Shown piece after piece: positions 1-9,545 of a stretch of 64,000 bases of DNA. This DNA is from Castellaniella sp. Its GTDB lineage: Bacteria; Pseudomonadota; Gammaproteobacteria; Burkholderiales; Burkholderiaceae_B. A program made the translations under genes and the position numbers. The notes beneath the pieces are model-generated. The model made no database searches. It was not told the origin of the DNA and saw only the letters and a program-made list of their open reading frames with translations. Positions within the stretch are counted from its first letter, which is position 1; every line of letters begins with the position of its first letter. The stretch spans positions 1-64,000 of the forward strand of contig NZ_SCQN01000005.1 in the NCBI RefSeq assembly GCF_004321985.1, given 5' to 3'.

Positions 1-490
1 TAGCTTCGTCGCAACCCGCCACATCAGCGAAGGTGATGTTGTTGTTGTTTTCGTCCATCATGCGGGCACGCGACTTGCCGAAGCTGAACGCCCCGCCCTT
101 GCCGCCGCCCTGCATCTGACGCATGAAAAAGACCCATACCCCGATCAGCAACAGCATCGGGAACCAGGAAATGAACAGGCTGGTGAGGAAAGAAGGTTCT
201 TCACGCGCCTTCCCGGAGACCTGGACGCCGTCCTTTACCAGTTCAGGGACCATCCACAGGTCGCCTGGTGAGGTCAGGCTGTAGGAACGGCCGGATTCTG
301 GTGTCACGTAGAGAGTGTCACCCTGAATGTCGACCTTGTTGATGCGACCGGCCTTCGCATCTTCCATGAACTGCGTATACGTGACTGCATCACCACTCGT
401 CACGGGGCGTCCATCGAACTGTTTGAACACCGTGAAAAGCACGAGCGCGATCACCAGCCAGACCGCGATCTTGGAAAACGAGTTGTTCAA
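1..490 (-). CDS. ftsH: ATP-dependent zinc metalloprotease FtsH, N-terminal part (runs off the window)
   Basis: Membrane-anchored AAA+ protease that degrades misfolded and regulatory membrane proteins. About 163 N-terminal residues are present. They show a first membrane segment near residues 6-22, a periplasmic region, a second membrane segment starting near residue 105 with the family sequence FFMRQMQGGG, and then the linker motif ITFADVAG that opens the AAA domain. The start is most likely the TTG at 490 (product MNNSFSKIAVWL), because AGGAGA lies 8-9 bases upstream and the N-terminus matches the usual FtsH start; no ATG fits. It lies downstream of rlmE on the same strand with a 76-bp gap, the common rlmE-ftsH order. 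The catalytic Walker and HEXXH motifs lie outside the window. Confidence 0.95.
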   Translation of the reverse strand, partial: MNNSFSKIAVWLVIALVLFTVFKQFDGRPVTSGDAVTYTQFMEDAKAGRINKVDIQGDTLYVTPESGRSYSLTSPGDLWMVPELVKDGVQVSGKAREEPSFLTSLFISWFPMLLLIGVWVFFMRQMQGGGKGGAFSFGKSRARMMDENNNNITFADVAGCDEA

Positions 491-566
491 CGCCAATCTC
501 CTGGGTGTGTACTGCCGGCCAGCCCGACATGCGTAATTACATCAAGCTGACACATCCGTCAATCCT

Positions 567-1265
567 TCATTCTACCCGAATCGTCGCCGCTTCCGCAGGA
601 AGACCCGACGAGCCGGCGGGGCGCCCACGCGGCGATTTCAGTCCTCTTGCCACCAGATAGGTCTCTGCGGATTCGTCTCGCGAGGCCTTGGGTTTGCGCT
701 CCACCACCCGCACGAAATGCTGCTTGAAAGTCTGAACGATCTGCGAAAAACCACTGCCGTGAAACGCCTTCACGATCAGAGCTCCCTCGGGTTTCAGATG
801 CCCACAGGCGAAATCCATCGCCAATTCGCAGACATGCGCAATACGCGCCGAATCCGCCGAGGCCACACCGGACAAGTTGGGGGCCATGTCCGAAATCACA
901 AGGTCCACGTCCTGGTCCTGCAGCAGATCATGCAACTGGCGCAGCACGGCATCATCCCGGAAATCTCCCAGGATGAATTCCACACCGGCGACCGGTTCCA
1001 TTGGCAGCATGTCCAGCGCCAGCACCCGGCCATCGATCACACCTCCGGCACCCAGCAGCCGCTCGCGCACGACTTGGGACCAGCTGCCAGGCGTGGACCC
1101 AAGGTCCACCACCACATCGCCGTGCCGCAGCAAGCGCTCAGTTTCCAGAATTTCGGTCAGCTTGAAGGCCGCACGGGCCCTGTAGCCCTTCTGTTGCGCC
1201 ATTTTGACGTAAGGATCCTGAATGTGCCGCTGCACCCAGGCTTTAGAGAATTTTTTCTTGGCCAT
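567..1265 (-). CDS. rlmE: 23S rRNA (uridine-2'-O-)-methyltransferase RlmE (RrmJ/FtsJ)
   Basis: SAM-dependent methyltransferase that 2'-O-methylates a uridine in the A-loop of 23S rRNA on the large subunit. The 232-residue protein has the SAM-binding segment [15 protein letters not shown] near residues 52-66, the acidic motif [10 protein letters not shown] near 120, and the lysine in [10 protein letters not shown] near 165. These fit the K-D-K-E catalytic set of the FtsJ family. The C-terminus carries a short Arg/Pro/Ala-rich extension beyond the usual end. It is co-directional with ftsH. Its ATG lies only 17 bp from the divergent yhbY start, so each promoter must sit partly inside the other gene. 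Confidence 0.96.
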   Translation of the reverse strand: MAKKKFSKAWVQRHIQDPYVKMAQQKGYRARAAFKLTEILETERLLRHGDVVVDLGSTPGSWSQVVRERLLGAGGVIDGRVLALDMLPMEPVAGVEFILGDFRDDAVLRQLHDLLQDQDVDLVISDMAPNLSGVASADSARIAHVCELAMDFACGHLKPEGALIVKAFHGSGFSQIVQTFKQHFVRVVERKPKASRDESAETYLVARGLKSPRGRPAGSSGLPAEAATIRVE

Positions 1266-1282
1266 TCCCGTACAATTCCAGT

Positions 1283-1894
1283 ATGCCGAAACTCGAACTT
1301 ACCCCTGGACAGCGCCGCGAACTGCGCGCAGCAGCCCATTCCCTGCACCCCGTCGTCCTGATCGGAGACCGGGGCCTCACCGCGCCAGTGCTGGAAGAAA
1401 TCGACCGCAACCTGAACGCCCATGGGCTGATCAAGGTCCATGTAGCGGGCGCGGAACGCGATGCCCGCGAGACCATACTGGCACACATCTGCGACACGCT
1501 TTCTTGTGCTGCGGTGCACCATATCGGCAAGATGCTGATTATCTACCGTCCCGATGCGGCGGCGCAAGCAGCGGATGCACTGCCCACCACACGCGCCACA
1601 CATCGCAAGTCCGAACCGTATGTGCCGAAGAAGCAGGCCGCACACGGTCACGACGCCAAGCCCGCTGCGCGCCGCACGGCCGCTCGCGGGCCCAAGATCG
1701 AACCGGCGAAACCCGGGCGCCGCCCGGTAGACGGCCGGCCAGGCCAGAAACCCCGTTCGGCCGACACAGCGGCCCGTGCGTCCAACCACGCAGCTCGCCC
1801 CGCAATCGCCCACGGCATCCCCAGGCGTAGCGGCAACGGCAGCGCGTTGACGCTGCGGGCTGGTGCGCGGCGAGGCCGCACTACTCGTAGCTGA
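1283..1894 (+). CDS. yhbY: YhbY/CRS1 RNA-binding domain protein with long basic tail
   Basis: The first ~95 residues are a CRS1/YhbY (CRM) RNA-binding domain, with [20 protein letters not shown] at the start and the basic loop-strand VLIGDRGLT. Members of the family bind pre-50S ribosomal particles. The usual bacterial protein is about 100 residues; this one is 203, and residues ~100-203 are a low-complexity tail rich in Ala, Arg, Pro and Lys. The tail is probably disordered and binds nucleic acid non-specifically (inference). The gene diverges from rlmE, matching the conserved rlmE/yhbY neighbourhood, and its 3' end overlaps the convergent greA by 14 bp. A TACAAT hexamer just before the ATG may be its -10. 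Confidence 0.88.
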   Translation: MPKLELTPGQRRELRAAAHSLHPVVLIGDRGLTAPVLEEIDRNLNAHGLIKVHVAGAERDARETILAHICDTLSCAAVHHIGKMLIIYRPDAAAQAADALPTTRATHRKSEPYVPKKQAAHGHDAKPAARRTAARGPKIEPAKPGRRPVDGRPGQKPRSADTAARASNHAARPAIAHGIPRRSGNGSALTLRAGARRGRTTRS

Positions 1895-2357
1895 CGGAAC
1901 GCACCTCGTATTCCCGCACGCCAGCGGGTGCGCGGACTTCGACCACGTCACCTTCGCTGCGCCCGATGAGCGCCCGCGCCATGGGACTGGATATGGAAAT
2001 CATGTTGGCCCGAATGTCCGCTTCCAAATCGCCGACGATCTGATAGGCCAGGCGTTCTCCGGATTCCAGATCTTCGATCTCGACGGTGGCCCCGAACACG
2101 GCCTGACCTTCCAGGTCCAGATCCGCCGGATCGATGATCTGGGCGTTGGACAGAGAGCCCTCGAGTTCCTGGATGCGGCCCTCGACGAAGCCCTGGCGCT
2201 CACGCGCCGCATCGTATTCCGCGTTTTCGGAGAGGTCACCGTGCGAACGCGCCTCGGCGATGGCATTGATGACCTGGGGGCGTTCCACCGTCTTGAGACG
2301 TTGCAACTCAGCTTGTAAACGCTCTGCCCCGCGAGCTGTCAAAGGGATCGCAGACAT
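1881..2357 (-). CDS. greA: Transcription elongation factor GreA
   Basis: GreA binds RNA polymerase's secondary channel and stimulates cleavage of backtracked transcripts. The 158-residue length is normal for the family. The N-terminal coiled-coil hairpin carries the acidic tip ([20 protein letters not shown], residues ~43-62) that reaches the active site. The C-terminal FKBP-like domain ends with [16 protein letters not shown] near residue 130. The ATG at 2357 is preceded by only a weak ribosome-binding sequence and, 12 bases upstream, by a terminator-like hairpin listed separately. The gene lies downstream of the carAB-uraA cluster on the same strand, but a terminator after the permease separates them. 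Confidence 0.97.
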   Translation of the reverse strand: MSAIPLTARGAERLQAELQRLKTVERPQVINAIAEARSHGDLSENAEYDAARERQGFVEGRIQELEGSLSNAQIIDPADLDLEGQAVFGATVEIEDLESGERLAYQIVGDLEADIRANMISISSPMARALIGRSEGDVVEVRAPAGVREYEVRSVSYE

Positions 2358-2368
2358 AAATCCAACCC

Positions 2369-2400
2369 AAAAGTAAAAGACGCCCCATGCGCAGGGCGCC
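2369..2400 (-). promoter_or_regulatory. Terminator-like hairpin in the greA leader (candidate attenuator)
   Basis: On the minus strand, positions 2400-2379 read GGCGCCC, an 8-base loop region, then a GGGCGTC-type arm. They pair as a 7-bp GC-rich stem (one G-U) followed by TTTTACTTTT. The U-rich tract ends 11-12 bases before the greA ATG. A factor-independent terminator this close to the start should end most leader transcripts. In E. coli the greA leader has a terminator producing the small RNA GraL, so a similar arrangement is plausible here. The hairpin is visible in the sequence; the regulatory role is inference. Confidence 0.5.
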
Positions 2401-2543
2401 TGACGAACACAGAAAAAGAAAGATCGCGGCGATGAGCGCCGCCCAAGCTCGGGCTGCCCGACACGAGGCCAGCTTCAATCGCCAGCCTGCACGCACGAAG
2501 TCAGCACCTCACGCGGTGCCGGGGGGCCTGCTGGCCCGCCCGT

Positions 2544-2567
2544 AAAAAACCCCGGCAATCACCGGGG
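2544..2567 (-). terminator. Rho-independent terminator after the nucleobase permease
   Basis: Minus strand: a six-pair stem CCCCGG/CCGGGG around a six-base loop, directly followed by six T residues (2549-2544). It lies 70-90 bases past the stop of the permease gene and ends the carAB-SDR-permease transcription unit before greA. Confidence 0.85.
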
Positions 2568-2636
2568 TCGCTGAGGCTATTGTGGGCGATCCCCCCAGGA
2601 AAAGCAAGCCTGAGAGGATTCCCGGCGGTAAGTCGC

Positions 2637-3971
2637 TCAGGGCCGCGCGGCAACAGCCTTATTCTTCCGACCCCGCAACAACGCATGCAGCAGAATCGCC
2701 CCGAACGTGGCGGTACCGATGCCATCCAGCCGCAGATCGCCCAGAGCCAGGGAGAAGTTGCCGGCCCCCAGGACCAGCGTGACGGCGGCGACGATGAGGT
2801 TGCGGTTGTCGCTGAAGTCCACCTGGTTGACTACCCAGATGCGGGCACCGGCAATCGCAATCAGTCCGAAGACGACGACCGACATGCCGCCCAGCACAGG
2901 GCCCGGGATGGCGTGAATGACCGCACCGAATTTGGGGGAAAAACCCAGGATCAGGGCCACCAGCGCTGCCACCACGAACACCAGCGTCGAATAGATCCGG
3001 GTAGCGGTCATCACGCCGATATTTTCGGCATAGGTGGTCACCCCCGTGCCCCCAAAGGATCCGGAAATCATGGTGGCAATGCCATCGCCCATGAAGGCGC
3101 GGCCGAGGTAGCGATCCAGGTTCTGGCCGGTCATGGCGCTGACCGCTTTGATGTGGCCCAGGTTTTCCGCCACCAGGATGATGGCCACCGGCGCAATGAT
3201 GCTGATGGCGTGCGACTCGAACACTGGATGGGTGATGTTGGGCAAGCCCAGCCAGGATGCAGCGGCAATGGCGGAGAAGTCGATGGGCTTGCCCAGCCCA
3301 AGCCCATTGGCCAGAACTGCATAAATGACGCAAGCGGCAAAGAGCCCGACCAGGATGAGCAGCCGCTGAACCAGTCCGCGGGTGTACACGGCCACCACGC
3401 CAACCGACAGAATGGTGAGCAAGGCCATGCCGGATTCGAACAGGGACCCGCCCATGGCACCCTTGGCGGCCAGAGGAGCGAGATTCAGGCCGATGACGGC
3501 AACGACGGCGCCAGTCACCACGGGCGGCATCCAGCGGTCGATCCAGTCCGCAGCATCACCTTGCCAGGCGTTCACCAGCGCGGTCAGCACCCCGATGCCG
3601 GTGTAGATGAGCCCGCAGATGATGATGGCGCCGAGCGCGACGCCGATGTTCAGGTTCGGACCCGTGCCGGAATAGCCACTGACGGCCACCACACCACCAA
3701 TGAAGGCGAAGCTCGAACCCAGGTAGCTGGGCACCCGGCCGCCAACGAACAGGAAAAAGATTAGCGTGCCGACCCCGGACATCAGGATGGCCATATTGGG
3801 ATCGAACCCCATGATCAACGGGGCGAGGATGGTGGAACCGAACATTGCGACCACGTGCTGCGCGCCCATGGCCACGGTTTGCGGCCATGGCATGGTTTCA
3901 TCAGGTTGCACGACAGCATCTTCTGTCGTGCCGGAGACCAGCCGCCAGCGAGGGAAGTAGGATGAGTTCAT
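2637..3971 (-). CDS. uraA: Nucleobase:cation symporter-2 family permease (uracil permease UraA/RutG type)
   Basis: Inner-membrane proton-coupled uptake of uracil or a related pyrimidine. The 444-residue protein is hydrophobic with about 14 predicted membrane segments. Family features are QHVVAMFGSTILAPLIMG near residue 40, VPSYLGSSFAFIGG near 85, the substrate-site segment ILVAENLGHIKAVSAMTG near 265-285 and FGGTGVTTYAENIGVMTATR near 310-330. These are typical of the UraA branch. Its place downstream of carA-carB supports a pyrimidine substrate. I chose the ATG at 3971; an in-frame TTG at 3986 is possible but neither has a clear ribosome-binding site. A terminator follows. Confidence 0.88.
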   Translation of the reverse strand: MNSSYFPRWRLVSGTTEDAVVQPDETMPWPQTVAMGAQHVVAMFGSTILAPLIMGFDPNMAILMSGVGTLIFFLFVGGRVPSYLGSSFAFIGGVVAVSGYSGTGPNLNIGVALGAIIICGLIYTGIGVLTALVNAWQGDAADWIDRWMPPVVTGAVVAVIGLNLAPLAAKGAMGGSLFESGMALLTILSVGVVAVYTRGLVQRLLILVGLFAACVIYAVLANGLGLGKPIDFSAIAAASWLGLPNITHPVFESHAISIIAPVAIILVAENLGHIKAVSAMTGQNLDRYLGRAFMGDGIATMISGSFGGTGVTTYAENIGVMTATRIYSTLVFVVAALVALILGFSPKFGAVIHAIPGPVLGGMSVVVFGLIAIAGARIWVVNQVDFSDNRNLIVAAVTLVLGAGNFSLALGDLRLDGIGTATFGAILLHALLRGRKNKAVAARP

Positions 3972-4036
3972 CGGGGGGCGGCTCAAGGCCGTTCAGAAAG
4001 GGTTTGAGAAATGGTGTTGAAAAGTTTCGCGACAGT

Positions 4037-4882
4037 TTACGGCGAGAATTGACGGGGCTTGCGCTTGCGCCGTGCCGCCACGGCGTCGAACAGGGGGCGC
4101 GGCACGCACTGCAGCAACCCCGCCACCCAGGCCATGGGCCAGGGGATCACGCGGTAGCGGTCGCCGGCGGCGATCGCACGCGCAGCGCGCTCGACGAAGC
4201 GATCCACGGGCATGAGAAACGGCATACGGTAGGGATTGTCAGCGGTCATGGGTGTCGCGATGAAACCAGGCGCCAACGTGACGACCCGAACCCCGGTGCC
4301 CCGCAGTTCCACCCGCAGGCTTTCACAATACAGGCGTACGGCGGCCTTGGAGGCGCAATAGGCACCCGCACCAGGCAACCCACGTACGCCCGCGACGCTG
4401 GCGATACCGACCAGCACCCCGTGCCCGCGAGCCTGCATGGCCGCCAGAAAGGGGGCGAAGGTGGCTGCGGTACCGACCACATTGGTATCGAACACGGCCT
4501 GGAAGGCGGCATGGTCATCGGGCTCGGTGGTCAGCGTACCGACGCTGATGCCGGCACTGGCGATGACGATGTCGACCGGCCCCTCCCGCAGGAAGTCCTG
4601 GGCGGCTGCCCGCAAGGCATCCGCGTCCCGGACGTCCAGGACGTAGGATCGGTGTCCGGCTCCGGGGAGCCGAGCGCACAGCGACTGGAGGATCTCGGCG
4701 CGGCGCCCCGCCAACCCTAGCGTTGCACCCCGAGCGGCGTAGTACCGCGCGAAGGCCTCACCGATGCCGCTAGTGGCGCCGGTAATGAAAATCCTGCCCC
4801 CCCTGGCTGGAGAAGCAGGATTCCGAAACGGCCCTGACATGGAGCCGTGAGATCCAGCGGACGGGGTGGCCGCGTCCGCCAT
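4037..4882 (-). CDS. Short-chain dehydrogenase/reductase (SDR) family oxidoreductase
   Basis: Classical SDR of 281 residues. The NAD(P)-binding motif is FITGATSGIGEAFARYYAARG near residues 32-52, followed by LAGRR, which favours NADP. The catalytic Ser lies in GIASVAGVRGLPG, and Tyr/Lys in YCASKAAVRLY near residue 185. The C-terminal ~40 residues are basic and include a hydrophobic stretch (PWPMAWVAGLLQCVPR) resembling membrane-associated SDRs. The substrate cannot be told from sequence. It begins 6 bp after carB's stop and is followed by the permease 65 bp later, so it is probably co-transcribed with them, though no pyrimidine role is evident. Confidence 0.88.
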   Translation of the reverse strand: MADAATPSAGSHGSMSGPFRNPASPARGGRIFITGATSGIGEAFARYYAARGATLGLAGRRAEILQSLCARLPGAGHRSYVLDVRDADALRAAAQDFLREGPVDIVIASAGISVGTLTTEPDDHAAFQAVFDTNVVGTAATFAPFLAAMQARGHGVLVGIASVAGVRGLPGAGAYCASKAAVRLYCESLRVELRGTGVRVVTLAPGFIATPMTADNPYRMPFLMPVDRFVERAARAIAAGDRYRVIPWPMAWVAGLLQCVPRPLFDAVAARRKRKPRQFSP

Positions 4883-4888
4883 GATGGC

Positions 4889-7800
4889 TCAGGCCGCCTG
4901 CGTGGCAGCGTGCATGGCCTGCAGTGAGTAGACCGTGAGGCCGCTACCATGACGCAAATACTGCATGCCCTCGACCGCCGCGCTGGCACCGGCAATCGTG
5001 GTGTAGAAGGCCACCCGATTGGCCAGTGACTGCGTGCGGATGGCACGCGAATCGGCGATGGCGTTGCGTCGTTCCTCGACCGTGTTGATGACCAGCGCGA
5101 TCTCGCCGTTCTTGATCATGTCCACGATGTTCGGACGACCCTCGGTGACCTTGTTCACCACGGCAACCGACAAGCCGGCCGCTTCGATGACAGCCGCCGT
5201 CCCGCGCGTGGCCACCAGCCTGAAGCCCATGCCGATCAGGCCGCGCGCAACTTCGACCGCGCGCGGCTTGTCCTGATCGCGCACGCTGATGAAAACCTGG
5301 CCCGACTCGGGTAGGCTCACCCCAGCCGCGATCTGGGATTTGACGAACGCCTCGCCAAAGGATTCGCCCACCCCCATGACCTCGCCGGTGGACTTCATCT
5401 CGGGTCCCAGGATGGTATCCACGCCCGGGAACTTCACGAACGGGAAAACGGCTTCCTTGACACAATAATGGGCCGGACTGGGAATGGACGTCACCCCCTG
5501 GGTCGCCAGCGATTCACCCGCCATGATGCGCGCCGCGATCTTGGCAAGCTGCTTGCCGGTTGCCTTGGACACATAAGGTACGGTACGCGAAGCACGCGGA
5601 TTGACTTCCAGTACGTACACGTCGCCGTCCTGGACCGCGAACTGCACGTTCATCAGGCCCTTGACATTCAGCGCCCTGGCCATGAGCGTGGTCTGGCGCT
5701 TGATCTCGTCCACCACCACCGGCGACAGCGAATACGGCGGCAGGCTGCAGGCCGAATCGCCAGAATGCACGCCCGCCTGTTCGATGTGCTCCATCACACC
5801 GCCGATCAGCACCTGGTCGCTGTCGGCCAGACAGTCCACGTCGATCTCGGTGGCATGGTTCAGAAAACGATCCAGCAGCACCGGCGAGTCGTTGCTGACC
5901 TTTACCGCCTCGCGCATGTAGCGCTCCAGATCCTGCGGCTCGTGCACGATTTCCATGGCGCGGCCACCGAGCACATAGCTGGGGCGCACAACCAGCGGGT
6001 AGCCGATCTCGCTTGCCAGCGCCAGGGCTTCGCTTTCAGTGCGCGCCGTGCGGTTCGACGGCTGGCGCAGGCCAAGCTTGTTGAGCAGCTTCTGGAACCG
6101 TTCACGGTCCTCGGCCACATCGATGGAATCCGGGCTGGTGCCGATGATGGGCACGCCGTTGGCTTCCAGCGCCCGCGCAAGCTTCAGTGGGGTCTGGCCG
6201 CCGAACTGGACGATCACGCCGACCGGGTTTTCCTTGTGGACGATCTCCAGCACGTCTTCGAGCGTCAGCGGCTCGAAATACAGACGATCAGAGGTATCGT
6301 AGTCGGTGGACACGGTTTCGGGGTTGCAGTTGACCATGATGGTCTCGAACCCGTCGTCCCGCAGCGCGAAGGCCGCGTGCACGCAGCAGTAGTCGAATTC
6401 GATGCCCTGGCCGATGCGGTTGGGGCCACCACCCAGCACGATGATCTTCTTGCGATCGCTGGGATTGGATTCGTCTTCGTCCTCGTAGGTCGAATACATG
6501 TACGCCGTCGTGGTGGCGAACTCGGCCGCGCAGGTATCGACCCGCTTGTAGACGGGGCGCACGTTCATCTGGTGACGTAGCTTGCGCACCTCGGCTTCCG
6601 TCGTGTCGAGCAGAAACGCCAGACGGCGATCCGAAAACCCACGCCGCTTCAGGCCGCGCATGGTCTCTTCGTCGAGCTCAGTCAGCGTACGCTGCTCCAG
6701 GCCGAGTTCAATATCGACGATTTCTTTGATCTGCGCCAAGAACCAGGGATCGATGCTGGTGAGATTGTGGACCTCTTCGAGACTGAATCCCTGGGCAAAC
6801 GCATCACCTACATACCAGATGCGCTCCGGACCCGGCTCGCCCAACTCGATCTGCAGGCGTTCACGATCGGTCGTCTTCTGGTTCAGGCCATCCACCCCCA
6901 CTTCCAGGCCGCGCAGGGCCTTCTGGAAGGCTTCCTGGAAGCAGCGGCCAATCGCCATGACCTCGCCCACGGACTTCATTTGCGTCGTCAGGCGGGCATC
7001 AGCCTGCGGGAATTTCTCGAACGTAAAACGCGGCACCTTGACGATCACGTAATCCAGCGTCGGTTCGAACGAGGCCGGCGTAGCACCGCCAGTGATTTCG
7101 TTGCGCAGTTCGTCCAGCGTGTAGCCCACTGCCAGACGGGCCGCTACCTTGGCGATCGGAAATCCGGTCGCCTTGGATGCGAGCGCCGACGAACGCGAGA
7201 CACGAGGATTCATCTCGATCACGATCATGCGGCCGTTCTTGGGATTGACGGCGAACTGCACGTTCGACCCACCCGTTTCCACCCCGACTTCGCGCAGAAT
7301 CGCCAGCGAGGCGTCGCGCATGATCTGGTATTCCTTGTCGGTCAGCGTCTGCGCCGGCGCCACCGTGATCGAATCGCCCGTATGAACGCCCATGGGGTCC
7401 AGGTTCTCGATGGCGCACACGATGATGCAGTTGTCTGCACGATCGCGCACGACCTCCATTTCGAACTCTTTCCAGCCCAGCATGGATTCTTCGATCAGCA
7501 ATTCGTGGGTGGGCGAGAGGTCCAGGCCACGCTTGCAGATGAATTCGAACTCCTCGGGGTTGTAGGCAATGCCGCCGCCGGTGCCGCCCAGCGTGAAGCT
7601 GGGGCGGATGACGACAGGGAAACCCGAGCCTCCGTTATAGGCGGCGATTTCCTTCTGCATCGCCCAGGCCTCATCCAGCGTATGGGCGATACCGGATTTG
7701 GCCGACTCGAGCCCGATGGACGTCATGGCATCCTTGAACTGCAGGCGATCCTCGGCCTTTTCGATGGCCTTGGCATTGGCGCCGATCAGTTCGACATTGT

Positions 7801-8131
7801 ATTTTTCCAGCACCCCGTGACGATCCAGGTCCAGGGCCGTATTCAGTGCCGTCTGCCCGCCCATGGTGGGGAGCACGGCGTCGGGCCGCTCGATTTCAAT
7901 GATCTTTTCGAGGGCCTGCCATGTAATGGGTTCGATATAGGTGACGTCCGCCGTTTCCGGGTCCGTCATGATGGTGGCCGGGTTGCTGTTGACCAGAATG
8001 ACGCGGAAGCCGTCGCTCTTCAGGGCTTTGCAGGCCTGGGCGCCGGAATAATCGAATTCGCAAGCCTGACCGATGACGATCGGGCCTGCGCCAATGATGA
8101 GAATGCTTTTGATGTCTGAACGCTTGGGCAT
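4889..8131 (-). CDS. carB: Carbamoyl-phosphate synthase large subunit CarB
   Basis: Makes carbamoyl phosphate from bicarbonate, 2 ATP and ammonia delivered by CarA, feeding pyrimidine and arginine synthesis. The 1080-residue length is normal. The duplicated ATP-grasp halves are clear: [20 protein letters not shown] at the start, [18 protein letters not shown] near residue 170 in the first half, and [20 protein letters not shown] near 565 with [16 protein letters not shown] near 715 in the second. The MGS-like allosteric domain occupies the last ~140 residues. It follows carA by 16 bp in one operon. Confidence 0.98.
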   Translation of the reverse strand: MPKRSDIKSILIIGAGPIVIGQACEFDYSGAQACKALKSDGFRVILVNSNPATIMTDPETADVTYIEPITWQALEKIIEIERPDAVLPTMGGQTALNTALDLDRHGVLEKYNVELIGANAKAIEKAEDRLQFKDAMTSIGLESAKSGIAHTLDEAWAMQKEIAAYNGGSGFPVVIRPSFTLGGTGGGIAYNPEEFEFICKRGLDLSPTHELLIEESMLGWKEFEMEVVRDRADNCIIVCAIENLDPMGVHTGDSITVAPAQTLTDKEYQIMRDASLAILREVGVETGGSNVQFAVNPKNGRMIVIEMNPRVSRSSALASKATGFPIAKVAARLAVGYTLDELRNEITGGATPASFEPTLDYVIVKVPRFTFEKFPQADARLTTQMKSVGEVMAIGRCFQEAFQKALRGLEVGVDGLNQKTTDRERLQIELGEPGPERIWYVGDAFAQGFSLEEVHNLTSIDPWFLAQIKEIVDIELGLEQRTLTELDEETMRGLKRRGFSDRRLAFLLDTTEAEVRKLRHQMNVRPVYKRVDTCAAEFATTTAYMYSTYEDEDESNPSDRKKIIVLGGGPNRIGQGIEFDYCCVHAAFALRDDGFETIMVNCNPETVSTDYDTSDRLYFEPLTLEDVLEIVHKENPVGVIVQFGGQTPLKLARALEANGVPIIGTSPDSIDVAEDRERFQKLLNKLGLRQPSNRTARTESEALALASEIGYPLVVRPSYVLGGRAMEIVHEPQDLERYMREAVKVSNDSPVLLDRFLNHATEIDVDCLADSDQVLIGGVMEHIEQAGVHSGDSACSLPPYSLSPVVVDEIKRQTTLMARALNVKGLMNVQFAVQDGDVYVLEVNPRASRTVPYVSKATGKQLAKIAARIMAGESLATQGVTSIPSPAHYCVKEAVFPFVKFPGVDTILGPEMKSTGEVMGVGESFGEAFVKSQIAAGVSLPESGQVFISVRDQDKPRAVEVARGLIGMGFRLVATRGTAAVIEAAGLSVAVVNKVTEGRPNIVDMIKNGEIALVINTVEERRNAIADSRAIRTQSLANRVAFYTTIAGASAAVEGMQYLRHGSGLTVYSLQAMHAATQAA

Positions 8132-8147
8132 GAGGAAGCTGTGTTTT

Positions 8148-9317
8148 TTATTTGGACGGCCGCGCCTGATATTGCGTCATCAGGTCGATGAATTTGTCGA
8201 AGAGCACCAGGATGTCATGCGGCCCCGGGCTGGCCTCAGGGTGGCCCTGGAAGCAGAACACCGGTCGATCGGTGAGCTCAAAGCCCTGGAGCGTACCGTC
8301 GAACAGGGACCGATGCGTCACCTTCGCATTGGCGGGCAGGCTGTCCGCATCCACCGTGAAGCCGTGATTCTGACTGGTGATGAACACGCGCCCCGTCGTG
8401 ACGTCCTGGACCGGGTGGTTGGCGCCATGGTGCCCGGCCTTCATCTTGACCGTGCGTCCGCCAAGCGTCAGGCCCAGGATCTGCTGGCCCAGGCAGATGC
8501 CGAACAGCGGGATGCCGCGATCCAGCACCGCGCGGCAGGTATCGATGGCGTAGTCGCAGGCCGCCGGGTCGCCGGGGCCATTCGACAGGAAGACGCCATC
8601 CGGGTTCTTGGCCAGAATATCGGCCACCGGCATCGTGGCCGGAACCAGCGTGACGTGGCAGCCGCGATCCGCCAGCAGGCGCAGAATGTTGAACTTGATC
8701 CCATAATCGTAGGCCACTACGTGGAATCGTGACTGGTCCGGACGACGGAAACCGCTGCCGAGCTGCCAAGTCCCCTGGGTCCAGGATTCGGCCTTGTTGG
8801 TGGAAACCTTCTGGGCCAGGTCCTGGCCGTCCATCCCGCTGTAGCCGCGCGCGAATTCGACCGCGCGCGCAGTGTCTCCACCCACCAGGATGCAGGCGCC
8901 CTGGGCCCCGCGCTCGCGCAAGATCCGAGTCAGCTTGCGGGTATCGACATCGGTGATCGCCACAATGCCCTGGGATTTCAGGTAGTCGGGCAGCGACTGG
9001 CTGGAGCGGAAGTTCGATACCAGGGCGGGACAGTCGCGAACGACCAGTCCTGCGACCTGGATGCGGCTCGATTCGACGTCTTCGGCGTTGATGCCGGTAT
9101 TGCCGATATGTGGATAGGTCAGCGTGACGATCTGGCCGTTATAGCTGGGATCGGTCAGGATCTCCTGATATCCGGTCATCGCCGTGTTGAACACGATCTC
9201 GGCGACGCTGGTGCCCTCTGCACCAATGGAAATCCCCCTGAATACCGTACCGTCAGCCAAGGCGAGAATTGCTGGGACGTGGCCATAAGGACCCACTGGA
9301 AAGATGGACGGCAGCAA
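8148..9317 (-). CDS. carA: Carbamoyl-phosphate synthase small (glutaminase) subunit CarA
   Basis: Hydrolyses glutamine and channels ammonia to CarB. The 389-residue protein has the small-subunit N-terminal domain ([17 protein letters not shown], then [17 protein letters not shown]) and a class I glutamine amidotransferase domain. The nucleophile Cys lies in [14 protein letters not shown] near residue 273, and the His/Glu pair in [12 protein letters not shown] near 360. The start appears to be TTG at 9317, preceded by GGGG about 8 bases upstream. An in-frame GTG at 9296 is the alternative. First gene of a carA-carB-SDR-uraA unit. Confidence 0.97.
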   Translation of the reverse strand: MLPSIFPVGPYGHVPAILALADGTVFRGISIGAEGTSVAEIVFNTAMTGYQEILTDPSYNGQIVTLTYPHIGNTGINAEDVESSRIQVAGLVVRDCPALVSNFRSSQSLPDYLKSQGIVAITDVDTRKLTRILRERGAQGACILVGGDTARAVEFARGYSGMDGQDLAQKVSTNKAESWTQGTWQLGSGFRRPDQSRFHVVAYDYGIKFNILRLLADRGCHVTLVPATMPVADILAKNPDGVFLSNGPGDPAACDYAIDTCRAVLDRGIPLFGICLGQQILGLTLGGRTVKMKAGHHGANHPVQDVTTGRVFITSQNHGFTVDADSLPANAKVTHRSLFDGTLQGFELTDRPVFCFQGHPEASPGPHDILVLFDKFIDLMTQYQARPSK

Positions 9318-9356
9318 AGTAGACCCCGGTTATAAATTCAACAATTAAACCTTCCC

Positions 9357-9362
9357 ATTATA
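9357..9362 (-). promoter_or_regulatory. Candidate -10 element for the carA operon
   Basis: Perfect TATAAT on the minus strand, 40 bases before the carA TTG, in an AT-rich patch of the 228-bp carA/tal gap. No convincing -35 hexamer is seen 16-18 bases further up, so activator dependence is possible. The rest of the gap shows no recognisable element. Confidence 0.45.
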
Positions 9363-9545
9363 CAGCCCACGAGGCCTTGGCCCGGGGCGGCGCACCGGCA
9401 CGAAGACCTGTCACCGCAGCCGCCAGGCGCACGTCGAATCGCGATCACTGATCCTGGTTCGCACCAGAGGACCCGCACCTGGCGAAACACCGTGGCGAAA
9501 TGGTCTACAGTAGGACCTCTGAAACCTTCTGCCCTGCCCGACGCC

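Noticed and set aside
5468-8119. Long plus-strand frames opposite carB (for example 370 and 450 codons)
   Set aside because: Shadow frames created by high-GC codon bias on the opposite strand; the products are His/Arg/Gln-rich with no family features, whereas carB is certain.
9484-9530. Palindrome-like GGTCTACAGTAGGACC upstream of tal
   Set aside because: The two halves do not match well as an inverted repeat, and no regulator or family precedent supports an operator.
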